From Pseudomonadota bacterium (GTDB taxonomy: Bacteria; Pseudomonadota; Alphaproteobacteria; Rhizobiales; Xanthobacteraceae): a DNA stretch of 34,969 nt. Position 1 is the first letter of the stretch. Each line of letters opens with the position of its first letter. The position numbers and the translations under genes were made by a program. Below the pieces are notes generated by a model. The model saw nothing but the letters and a program-made list of their open reading frames with translations, was not told where the DNA came from and did no database searches. Of this stretch, positions 16,589-23,907 are shown piece after piece. The stretch covers positions 1 through 34,969 of the forward strand of contig JAEWFG010000352.1 of NCBI GenBank assembly GCA_023388935.1. The letters are read 5' to 3'.

Positions 16589-17779
16589 ATGGCGGATATG
16601 CCTGGAATTTCATCTCTCTCCCGTGCTCGCTCCATCCTTGCCTGCACCGTGCTTCTGAGCACAGTCGTGCTCGCCACCGACGCTTTCGCGCAGGCCGGCC
16701 CGCTCGGACCGCCGCCTCAACCGTCCCAGAACGGGCTCGGGCCAAATCCGATGTGCGCGCGCCTGGAAGGCCAGCTCGCCGCGCTTGACCGCGGGACTGG
16801 CGGTGGCGACCCCGCGCGCGAAGAGCAGATCCGCCGCTACCAGGATTCCCAGGCCCGTCAGCAGGCCGAGCTTGATCGCGCCACCATGCAGGCCAAGCGC
16901 ATGGGCTGCGATTCCTCCGGCTTCTTCTCGCTGTTCAACGGCCAGTCGGCGCAATGCGGTCCGGTCAACACCCAGATTCAGCAGATGCGCGCCAATCTGG
17001 ACCAGATCACCGGCAGTCTCGAACGCCTGCGCGGCGGCGGCCCCGGCGGCTCCAGCCCGGAGCGCGACAGCCAGCGCCGCTCGGTGCTGATCGCGCTGGC
17101 GCAGAACAATTGCGGCCCGCAATATGCTAACGCCGCACCGCCGCAAGGCGGCAACTTCCTGAGCAATCTGTTCGGCGGCGGCCACAACCCCAACAATCCG
17201 CAGGACATGCCGCCCTCGGATCTCGGGCCGCAGTCGGGCACCTACCGCACCGTGTGCGTGCGCACCTGCGACGGCGCCTATTTCCCGATCTCGTTCGCCA
17301 CCGTGCCGGCGCGCTTTGCCGACGACGAGAGGACCTGCAAGGCGCTGTGCCCGGCTGCAGAAGCCGTGCTCTACAGCCATCGCAATCCCGGCGAAGACAT
17401 GAACTCCGCGGTCTCCATCAGCGGCCAGCCCTATACGGCGCTGCCGACCGCGTTCAAATTCCGCAGCGAGTTCAATCCGTCCTGCTCTTGCAAGGCCGCA
17501 GGCCAGACCTGGGCCGACGCACTGAAATCGGTCGACGACAAGGCTGCAGCCGAACAGCAGGGTGACATCATCGTCACCGAGGAGAGCGCCAGGAAGATGC
17601 AGCAGCGGCTCACGAAGGGTGCGCCTGCCGCAACGACCAAGAAAGGTGCAGCTCCGGCGCCCTCGACCGCCGCCGCACCGGCTCCGACACCGCCGGCGGA
17701 TGCAAGCGCGGCCACCACGTCGGAGAACAAGCCGATCCGCTCGGTCGGGCCGACCTTCCTGCCGCAGCAGCAGAAGTAG
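16589..17779 (+). CDS. DUF2865 domain exported protein
   Basis: A protein of 396 residues with an N-terminal signal sequence (hydrophobic stretch in SILACTVLLSTVVLATDAFA). The mature part starts with a proline- and glycine-rich section and a coiled or helical region (about 60-160, with repeated Q and R). The DUF2865 core follows (about 210-320), with the cysteine motifs CVRTCDGAYFPISFATVP, CKALCPAAEA and CSCKAAGQTW. The tail is low-complexity Ala/Pro/Thr sequence. DUF2865 is confined largely to Rhizobiales and has no established function; paired cysteines suggest disulfides in the periplasm. The start could equally be the ATG at 16598; neither has a clear Shine-Dalgarno. Confidence 0.83.
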   Translation: MADMPGISSLSRARSILACTVLLSTVVLATDAFAQAGPLGPPPQPSQNGLGPNPMCARLEGQLAALDRGTGGGDPAREEQIRRYQDSQARQQAELDRATMQAKRMGCDSSGFFSLFNGQSAQCGPVNTQIQQMRANLDQITGSLERLRGGGPGGSSPERDSQRRSVLIALAQNNCGPQYANAAPPQGGNFLSNLFGGGHNPNNPQDMPPSDLGPQSGTYRTVCVRTCDGAYFPISFATVPARFADDERTCKALCPAAEAVLYSHRNPGEDMNSAVSISGQPYTALPTAFKFRSEFNPSCSCKAAGQTWADALKSVDDKAAAEQQGDIIVTEESARKMQQRLTKGAPAATTKKGAAPAPSTAAAPAPTPPADASAATTSENKPIRSVGPTFLPQQQK

Positions 17780-17836
17780 CTCGCTATTCTCTGCCATGTC
17801 CCGCGAAGGCGGTCGCCACGCGCGGCCGTTTCGCTG

Positions 17837-18745
17837 TTACTGCTCGCCCTCGCGGCTCCACGGGAAGAGATTTGCCGGAAAGTCCGCCGCGTAGCGCTTT
17901 CCCGGCGGCGGCGGCGGCGGTTGGTCCGGTGGATTTGGGTTAGGCTCGACCACCCGCCGATAGAGGTGCCAGGTGGCATGGCCGAGCACCGGCAGAACGA
18001 CAGCGAGACCGACGAAGAACGGTAGCGAGCCGATCGCAAGGAGCGCCGCCACGATGAGGCCCCACCCGGCCATCGCGACCGGATTCGCCGCCACCACTCG
18101 GAGCGACGTGCGGATCGCATCGATCGCAGTCGCATGCCGGTCGAGCATCAACGGAAACGACACGACGCTCATGCTCAGGGCCACGACCGCAAACAGGAAG
18201 CCGACACCACAACCGACGATGATGAGCGACCAGCCGTCCCGTGTCGTCAGCACGCGCGTTGCGAAGTCGGGAATGCTGGCAGCCGGCGCGTGGCCGAAGA
18301 TCGTGACGTAGATTTCGTTCGCGACACCGATCCAGACCCCGAACAGGACGAGCAGGAGCACGCCGAGCTCGAGCATGGCGCCGAACGACGGTGCGCGCAG
18401 CACCTTGATCGCGTCCCATGCATTGACCTCCTCGCAGCGCTCGCGGCGGCGACTGAGTTCGTAGAGACCAATCGCGGCAAAGGGACCGATCAACGCAAAC
18501 CCGGCGGCCAGCGGAAACAATAGCGGCAGCACCGAATAGCCGAGGACCGCCCTGAACAGGACGAGGCCGAGGACGGGATAAAGCACGCACACGACGATCG
18601 CGTGACTTGGCATCGCCTGGAAATCCTCCCAACCCAGGCGTAGCGCCTCGGTTAGGTCGGACAAACCGATCTTGCGAACGGGATAAGAGGCCGCTTCGCC
18701 GAATACGTGCCGCCTGATGAGGTCGTGGGAGTACAGAGTGGCCAT
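17837..18745 (-). CDS. DUF2189 domain membrane protein
   Basis: A 302-residue polytopic inner-membrane protein of the DUF2189 family, found in Rhizobiales and other alphaproteobacteria, with no assigned function. Six or so hydrophobic segments are visible between residues 45 and 270; the conserved family region includes ALRLGWEDFQAMPSHA near the N-terminus and FPLMLDRHATAIDAIRTSLR. The C-terminus is a proline-rich cytoplasmic tail. The ATG at 18745 is supported by GGGAGGG seven bases upstream. It converges with the DUF2865 gene over 57 bases and is divergent from the cox operon. Confidence 0.82.
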   Translation of the reverse strand: MATLYSHDLIRRHVFGEAASYPVRKIGLSDLTEALRLGWEDFQAMPSHAIVVCVLYPVLGLVLFRAVLGYSVLPLLFPLAAGFALIGPFAAIGLYELSRRRERCEEVNAWDAIKVLRAPSFGAMLELGVLLLVLFGVWIGVANEIYVTIFGHAPAASIPDFATRVLTTRDGWSLIIVGCGVGFLFAVVALSMSVVSFPLMLDRHATAIDAIRTSLRVVAANPVAMAGWGLIVAALLAIGSLPFFVGLAVVLPVLGHATWHLYRRVVEPNPNPPDQPPPPPPGKRYAADFPANLFPWSREGEQ

Positions 18746-19287
18746 GAACGCACCCTCCCGTGCTGAAAATCGCGGTGGCGATAACACGCGCGCTTTCCAG
18801 CCACGCGTGTCCGCTTCACGAGCGCGAAACGCGATGGGCCGAGTACGGCAACCCAGGTTCAGCGAAACGAGCCTGGCCGGACCAAACCCGTCGCGACCTG
18901 CCTGGCGAGCCTATAGCGCACCGGGCCCGACTGCACTCACGGTTAGGTGAATTGTGCATCTGCACAAACTTTTATGCGTTGCATCACCTGAGACCCCGCC
19001 GCGCAACAGGCTATTCTTGCCGGGCGACAGCAACGCCGCCACTACGTCAGCACGCCTACATGCTCTATTGACGCCGGGTTCGGCTGGTATCATTTTAAAA
19101 GCAGACGCCCTCAGCTCCGATGAAATTGGTAGTCGCGACCGTTCTCTTGACTTCGCGACCGCCGGAATGGGCGAGGCAATAGGCCGCGATGGCATAGATG
19201 CCAACCAAGAAAAGCCAGCCATCGCGACAGCCGTGAGCTTCGCCCTGGATTCGTGTCCGTAGCCTTTGATGGCAAGGATGGATCAGG
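18746..19287. other. Long non-coding leader between the DUF2189 gene and the cox operon
   Basis: 542 bases with no convincing gene; the usual protein-like codon pattern is absent in all frames except a short minus-strand stretch (19095-19210) that has no ATG. The region holds a perfect 16-bp palindrome at 18952-18967 and should contain the divergent promoters. I see no FixK/Fnr-type TTGAT-N4-ATCAA site. Confidence 0.6.
18952..18967. promoter_or_regulatory. Perfect 16-bp palindrome upstream of the cox operon
   Basis: TTGTGCA-TC-TGCACAA is a perfect inverted repeat with 7-bp half-sites, the size and symmetry of a dimeric repressor or activator site. It lies 320 bases upstream of coxM and 207 bases upstream of the DUF2189 start. 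The cognate regulator is not identifiable from the window. Confidence 0.45.
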
Positions 19288-20121
19288 ATGGTTGTCGCAT
19301 TGATACTGCTTCTGGTTGCGATCGGCTCGGTGCTGTTTCACATCTACAGCCCGTGGTGGTGGACGCCGATCGCCACGAACTGGGCCTATATCGACCACAC
19401 CATCAACATCACGTTCTGGATCACGGGCTTTGTCTTCGTCGCGGTCATCGCCTTCATGGCCTATTGCGTCTTCCGCTTTCACCACAAAGAAGGAAGACGG
19501 GCTGACTACAATCCGGAAAACAAAAGGCTCGAATGGTGGCTGAGCGTCGGGACCGGCGTCGGCGTCGCGGCGATGCTGGCGCCGGGCCTCGTGGTCTGGC
19601 ACCAGTTCGTGACGGTGCCCGCGGATGCCACCGAGGCCGAGGTCATGGGCCAGCAATGGCAATGGAGCTTCCGCCTTCCGGGCAAGGATGGCCGGTTGGG
19701 CACAACCGACGTCCGCAACATCGGTTCCGACAATCCGATGGGACTCAATCGCGACGATCCACTTGGGCAGGACGACGTCGTGATCGAAAACGGCGATCTG
19801 CACCTTCAGGTGGGAAAGCCGGTCAAGGTTCTCCTCCGCTCGGTCGATGTCCTGCACGATTTCTACGTGCCCGAATTCCGGGCCAAGATGGACATGGTTC
19901 CCGGCATGGTGACCTATTTCTGGATAACGCCGATCCGGACCGGAACGTTCGACGTTCTCTGTGCGGAGCTTTGTGGCGCTGCTCACTATCAGATGCGGGC
20001 CAAGGTCGTCATCGACGAAGAGCGCGAATATCACGCTTGGCTGGAGCAACAGAAGACGTTTGCAGAGTTGTCGTCCGGAAGCGCCATCGTGAAGACGACA
20101 TATCAATCCGGCGGGAAGTAG
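19288..20121 (+). CDS. coxM: Cytochrome c oxidase subunit II (alternative oxidase)
   Basis: CuA-bearing subunit that takes electrons from cytochrome c. The 277-residue product has two membrane helices (about 3-20 or 40-62, and 85-107) and a periplasmic cupredoxin domain with the complete CuA ligand set: H190, C225, E227 (backbone), C229, H233 and M236 in VLHDFYVPEFRAKM and CAELCGAAHYQM. It has no C-terminal cytochrome c domain (no CxxCH). An insert at about 131-170, between the first domain strands, is longer than in the mitochondrial-type CoxB. The ATG at 19288 follows a purine-rich AAGGATGGATCAGG. It starts a five-gene operon whose order matches the coxMNOP alternative oxidase of Bradyrhizobium; the symbol is by that analogy. 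Confidence 0.93.
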   Translation: MVVALILLLVAIGSVLFHIYSPWWWTPIATNWAYIDHTINITFWITGFVFVAVIAFMAYCVFRFHHKEGRRADYNPENKRLEWWLSVGTGVGVAAMLAPGLVVWHQFVTVPADATEAEVMGQQWQWSFRLPGKDGRLGTTDVRNIGSDNPMGLNRDDPLGQDDVVIENGDLHLQVGKPVKVLLRSVDVLHDFYVPEFRAKMDMVPGMVTYFWITPIRTGTFDVLCAELCGAAHYQMRAKVVIDEEREYHAWLEQQKTFAELSSGSAIVKTTYQSGGK

Positions 20122-20196
20122 CGGTGCCGCCGCGAAGATAGATCGGGTGCGTGAGGTCAACTCGTCGTCCCGATGGAAACGACCGAGGAGGTTTCT

Positions 20197-21975
20197 ATGG
20201 TCGATATTCCATATGACAGGATCGCAGACATCCCGCCTGCCGAAGTACCTGATGTCGAGCTCTATCATCCGAGGAGCTGGTGGACACGGTATGTCTTCTC
20301 ACAGGACGCCAAGGTGATTGCCATTCAGTACGCGCTGACAGCCTCCGCTATCGGGCTGGTGGCCCTGGTGCTGTCGTGGCTGATGCGACTGCAACTGGGA
20401 TTCCCCGGCACGTTCTCTTTCATCGACCCCAACCAGTACCTCCAACTCATCACCATGCACGGCATGATCATGGTGATCTACCTGCTCACCGCGTTGTTCC
20501 TGGGCGGCTTCGGCAACTACCTGATCCCGCTGATGGTCGGCGCCCGGGACATGGTATTCCCCTATGTGAACATGCTGAGCTACTGGGTCTACCTGCTCGC
20601 AGTCCTGGTGCTGGCCTCGACATTCTTCGTGCCCGGCGGCCCCACAGGCGCCGGCTGGACGCTGTATCCACCGCAAGCAATCCTTTCCGGAACGCCCGGG
20701 CAGGAGTGGGGCATCATTCTCATGATGTCGTCCCTGATCCTGTTCATCATCGGCTTCACCATGGGCGGGCTGAATTACGTGGTGACGGTGCTTCAGGCGC
20801 GCACCCGCGGCATGACGTTGATGCGCCTGCCCCTGACGGTGTGGGGAATTTTCACGGCGACCGTCATGGCGTTGCTGGCATTCCCTGCACTCTTCGTTGC
20901 CTCGGTCATGCTGCTGCTCGACCGTCTGCTGGGAACCAGCTTCTTCATGCCCTCCCTCGTCGAGATGGGCCAGTTGTCGAAATATGGTGGCGGCAGCCCG
21001 CTGCTCTTCCAGCACCTGTTCTGGTTCTTCGGCCACCCCGAGGTCTACATCGTAGCCCTGCCCGCCTTCGGCATCGTCTCCGATCTGATCAGCACGCATG
21101 CGCGCAAGAACATCTTTGGTTACCGCATGATGGTCTGGGCGATCGTGGGCATCGGCGCGCTCAGCTTCATCGTATGGGCGCACCACATGTATGTGAGCGG
21201 CATGTTCCCGCGATTCGGGTACTTCTTCGCCACCACGACGCTCATCATCGCCGTTCCCACCGCGATCAAGGTCTACAACTGGGTGCTGACCCTATGGCGC
21301 GGCGACATTCATCTCAGGGTGCCGATGCTGTTCGCCCTCGGCTTCATCATCACTTTCGTGAACGGCGGGCTGACCGGCCTCTTCCTCGGCAACGTCGTCG
21401 TGGACGTGCCCCTCTCGGATACCATGTTCGTGGTCGCGCATTTCCACATGGTGATGGGCGTGGCGCCGATCATGGTCGTACTCGGCGCAATCTACCATTG
21501 GTACCCCAAGGTCACAGGGAGGATGCTGAACGACGTCCTCGGCAAGTTTCACTTCTGGGTCACCTTCCTCGGCGCCTACCTGATATTCTTCCCCATGCAC
21601 TATCTTGGACTGCTCGGGGTTCCGCGCCGGTATTTCGAACTCGGCGACCCGGCATTCATCCCGCCTTCGGCCCATTCACTGAATGCCTTCATCTCCGTGG
21701 TGGCCTTGACTGTCGGCTTCAGCCAAATGGTGTTCCTGTTCAATCTTACCTGGAGCCTGTTCAAAGGTGAGGCCTCAGGTGGCAATCCGTGGCGGGCGAC
21801 AACGCTGGAGTGGCAGACGCCGGAGACGCCCCCCGGGCACGGCAACTGGGGCAAGGAGCTCCCGGTCGTCTATCGCTGGGCCTATGACTACAGTGTACCC
21901 GGCGCCGAGGAGGACTTCATTCCGCAGAACCAGCCGCCGCGCGCGACGCAGGTCGTTCAGGGAGCCGCTTCGTGA
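20197..21975 (+). CDS. coxN: Cytochrome c oxidase subunit I (alternative oxidase)
   Basis: Catalytic subunit with heme a and the heme a3-CuB centre; reduces O2 and pumps protons. The 592-residue product has twelve predicted helices. Key residues are visible: heme ligand H88 (TMHGM), CuB ligand H280 with Y284 in FGHPEVY, H329 and H330 (WAHHMY), and H415 and H417 (VAHFHM). The D-channel entry D118 and N125 (RDMVFPYVNMLSYW), E282 and the K-channel K358 (IKVYNW) mark it as an A1-type heme-copper oxidase. The ATG at 20197 is preceded by GAGGAGG with 5-base spacing, better than the ATG at 20173. The gene ends in a GTGA overlap with the next one. Confidence 0.95.
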   Translation: MVDIPYDRIADIPPAEVPDVELYHPRSWWTRYVFSQDAKVIAIQYALTASAIGLVALVLSWLMRLQLGFPGTFSFIDPNQYLQLITMHGMIMVIYLLTALFLGGFGNYLIPLMVGARDMVFPYVNMLSYWVYLLAVLVLASTFFVPGGPTGAGWTLYPPQAILSGTPGQEWGIILMMSSLILFIIGFTMGGLNYVVTVLQARTRGMTLMRLPLTVWGIFTATVMALLAFPALFVASVMLLLDRLLGTSFFMPSLVEMGQLSKYGGGSPLLFQHLFWFFGHPEVYIVALPAFGIVSDLISTHARKNIFGYRMMVWAIVGIGALSFIVWAHHMYVSGMFPRFGYFFATTTLIIAVPTAIKVYNWVLTLWRGDIHLRVPMLFALGFIITFVNGGLTGLFLGNVVVDVPLSDTMFVVAHFHMVMGVAPIMVVLGAIYHWYPKVTGRMLNDVLGKFHFWVTFLGAYLIFFPMHYLGLLGVPRRYFELGDPAFIPPSAHSLNAFISVVALTVGFSQMVFLFNLTWSLFKGEASGGNPWRATTLEWQTPETPPGHGNWGKELPVVYRWAYDYSVPGAEEDFIPQNQPPRATQVVQGAAS

Positions 21976-22676
21976 GCGCAATCATCCTGTTCCTGGCCGT
22001 GATCGCGGTCATCGCCGGGTGGTGGCTGTCGCAACAACGGCTGACGGCCAAGCCGTGGCTGGAGGAAGGCCCGGTCGGTCAATTCCCCGGCGGCGATGCC
22101 ATGACATGGCCGGCGGCGAAGATCGGACTTGGCGTGTTTCTCGCCGTCGCGAGCTCATTGTTCGTCCTCTTCATCAGCGCCTACTCAATGCGCATGACCG
22201 CGGTGGACTGGCGGACCCTGCCCGTGCCGAGGCTCTTGTGGTTCAACACGGGCGTTCTGGTCCTGAGCAGCGTCGCGCTGCAATGGTCGTATGTGGCTGC
22301 GCGCCGAGACGACGCTGAAGGCATCATGATCGGCCTGCTCGCGGGCGGAGCAGCTGCTGTGATCTTCCTCGCCGGACAGCTCCTGGCCTGGCAGCAGCTC
22401 AACGCGGCCGGATATTTCGTGGCGTCCAATCCGGCCAATTCGTTCTTCTACCTGTTGACCGCGGTGCACGGGCTGCATCTGACAGGCGGCCTGGTGGCGC
22501 TGGGTCGAACCACGGCCAAGGTGTGGCGCAGCTCGGAGATCGCCGACATGCGCTTGAGCGTGGAATTATGTGCCATCTACTGGCACTTCCTGCTGTTGGT
22601 CTGGCTTGTCCTGCTCGGGCTTCTCACGGGCTGGACCGACGATTTCGTCAACATCTGTCGCCAATTGCTGAGTTAG
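21972..22676 (+). CDS. coxO: Cytochrome c oxidase subunit III-like protein
   Basis: A 234-residue polytopic protein of the subunit III (CoxC) family. An extra N-terminal helix (residues 1-19) precedes the usual helices; the family-typical HGLHLTGGLVALG and the final YWHFLLLVWLVLLGLL are present. Subunit III stabilises the proton-uptake path of subunit I. The start is a GTG at 21972 overlapping the coxN stop by four bases, so translation is coupled. With the following gene the operon encodes two subunit III-type proteins, as reported for coxO and coxP in Bradyrhizobium. This copy is the more divergent, so it may be structural only. Confidence 0.88.
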   Translation: MSAIILFLAVIAVIAGWWLSQQRLTAKPWLEEGPVGQFPGGDAMTWPAAKIGLGVFLAVASSLFVLFISAYSMRMTAVDWRTLPVPRLLWFNTGVLVLSSVALQWSYVAARRDDAEGIMIGLLAGGAAAVIFLAGQLLAWQQLNAAGYFVASNPANSFFYLLTAVHGLHLTGGLVALGRTTAKVWRSSEIADMRLSVELCAIYWHFLLLVWLVLLGLLTGWTDDFVNICRQLLS

Positions 22677-22690
22677 GGAGGCGAGACCAG

Positions 22691-23413
22691 ATGGCTGAGA
22701 CTGCACTGACACATACAGCGGAAGCTCCCGAACGGCTTCCGGGCTGGCGCGGCATCGCCGCCGACTGGGCGTCCGATCAGCGCGCCTTCAAGAATGTGTC
22801 CTGGGGCAAGGCCATGATGTGGATCTTCCTCCTCAGCGACACCTTCATCTTCAGTTGCTTCCTGCTCTCCTACATGACGGCACGCATGTCGACGACCGTG
22901 CCGTGGCCCAATCCGAGCGAGGTCTTCGCCCTCAACTTCGCCGGCAAGCACATCCCGCTCATCCTGATCGCCATCATGACCTTCATCCTGATCAGCAGCA
23001 GCGGGACGATGGCGATGGCCGTCAATTTCGGCTACCGCCGCGATCGCGTCAGGACCGCAGCCTTGATGCTGGTCACCGCGGCGTTCGGCGCAACTTTCGT
23101 CGGCATGCAGGCGTTCGAATGGACCAAGCTGATCAGGGAGGGCGTCCGGCCCTGGGGCAACCCTTGGGGCGCGGAGCAGTTTGGCTCGAGCTTCTTCATG
23201 ATCACCGGCTTCCACGGCACTCATGTGACGATCGGCGTGATCTTCCTGATCGCGATCGCACGCAAGGTCGCGCGCGGAGACTTCGACGTCGGGAGACGCG
23301 GCTTCTTCACGAGCCGGAAGGGATACTACGAGATCGTCGAGATCATGGGCCTGTACTGGCACTTCGTCGATCTCGTGTGGGTGTTCATCTTTGCCTTGTT
23401 CTATCTTTGGTGA
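22691..23413 (+). CDS. coxP: Cytochrome c oxidase subunit III
   Basis: A 240-residue subunit III. After a hydrophilic start of about 38 residues it shows five or six membrane helices with family features: SDTFIFSCFLLSYM, GMQAFEWTKLI (the conserved Q-x-x-E-W region), FHGTHVTIGVIFL and the last YWHFVDLVWVFIF. The ATG at 22691 has GGGAGGCGAG eight bases upstream; an earlier in-frame start would lie inside the preceding gene. It sits 14 bases after coxO and 9 before the subunit IV gene. It is closer to conventional CoxC than its neighbour. Confidence 0.93.
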   Translation: MAETALTHTAEAPERLPGWRGIAADWASDQRAFKNVSWGKAMMWIFLLSDTFIFSCFLLSYMTARMSTTVPWPNPSEVFALNFAGKHIPLILIAIMTFILISSSGTMAMAVNFGYRRDRVRTAALMLVTAAFGATFVGMQAFEWTKLIREGVRPWGNPWGAEQFGSSFFMITGFHGTHVTIGVIFLIAIARKVARGDFDVGRRGFFTSRKGYYEIVEIMGLYWHFVDLVWVFIFALFYLW

Positions 23414-23422
23414 GGTCGGCGC

Positions 23423-23815
23423 ATGACAAACGCGGCAGTACACATGGAAGGCCAGCTCCACGCTCCGGCGCATGGCGCAGTCGCAACGGGAGCCGTTCAC
23501 GCCAAGGGTCAACAGCACCCGATCAAGCTCTACCTCGTGGTCTGGGGCTGGCTGTTTGTCCTCAGCACGTGCTCCTACCTCGTCGACTACTTCGGCCTGC
23601 AAGGCTATCTCAGGTGGTCGCTGATCCTGCTGTTCATGGTGTTGAAGGCCGGCCTGATCGTCGCCGTCTTCATGCACATGGCCTGGGAGCGGCTGGCCCT
23701 GGCCTATGCCATCCTGGCGCCGCCGATTGCGGTGTTGGTCTTTGTGACGATCATGGTGCTCGAATCCGAGTACACGCACTTCCTTAGGGTGCTGTTCTTC
23801 GCAACACCGTCGTAG
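23423..23815 (+). CDS. Cytochrome c oxidase subunit IV-type protein
   Basis: A 130-residue protein with a histidine- and alanine-rich N-terminus (about 1-33) and three hydrophobic helices (about 36-57, 65-88 and 92-112). The middle helix carries VLKAGLIVAVFMHMAWE, the recognisable signature of the prokaryotic subunit IV (COX4_pro / CyoD-CtaF) family. It belongs to the oxidase complex as a small accessory subunit. It starts 9 bases after coxP and ends the operon; a hairpin and the convergent nadE follow. No oxidase assembly genes (heme A synthase, Cox11, Sco) are present here. Confidence 0.88.
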   Translation: MTNAAVHMEGQLHAPAHGAVATGAVHAKGQQHPIKLYLVVWGWLFVLSTCSYLVDYFGLQGYLRWSLILLFMVLKAGLIVAVFMHMAWERLALAYAILAPPIAVLVFVTIMVLESEYTHFLRVLFFATPS

Positions 23816-23843
23816 CAGTACGCGAGCGGGCACCTCGCTCCGC

Positions 23844-23873
23844 TGTCATGCCCCGCCTTCGCGGATGATGACA
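23844..23873. terminator. Interrupted hairpin between convergent cox and nadE genes
   Basis: TGTCAT (23844) pairs with ATGACA (23868) and CCGC with GCGG across a CTTC loop, with a 3x3 internal mismatch. It lies in the 92-base space between two converging stop codons, where a bidirectional transcript end is expected. No T-tract is evident. Confidence 0.4.
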
Positions 23874-23907
23874 CTTGAGTACGTGGAAAGCTCGGCCGCC
23901 TCTCGTG

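Noticed and set aside
16610..17797. Minus-strand frame of about 395 codons opposite the DUF2865 gene
   Set aside because: Antisense shadow with Arg/Gly/Ala-rich composition; the plus strand has a signal peptide and conserved cysteine motifs.
19095..19210. Short minus-strand stretch reading DGWLFLVGIYAIAAYCLAHSGG, with hydrophobic character
   Set aside because: It looks protein-like but has no ATG or ribosome-binding site and borders the coxM start; at most a remnant, so not listed as a gene.
18746..19287. FixK/Fnr-type box (TTGAT-N4-ATCAA) expected for a respiratory operon
   Set aside because: No such match found by eye in the cox leader.
19111..20268. Minus-strand frame of 385 codons opposite coxM
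   Set aside because: The coxM strand has a complete CuA site and ribosome-binding site; the antisense frame resembles no family.
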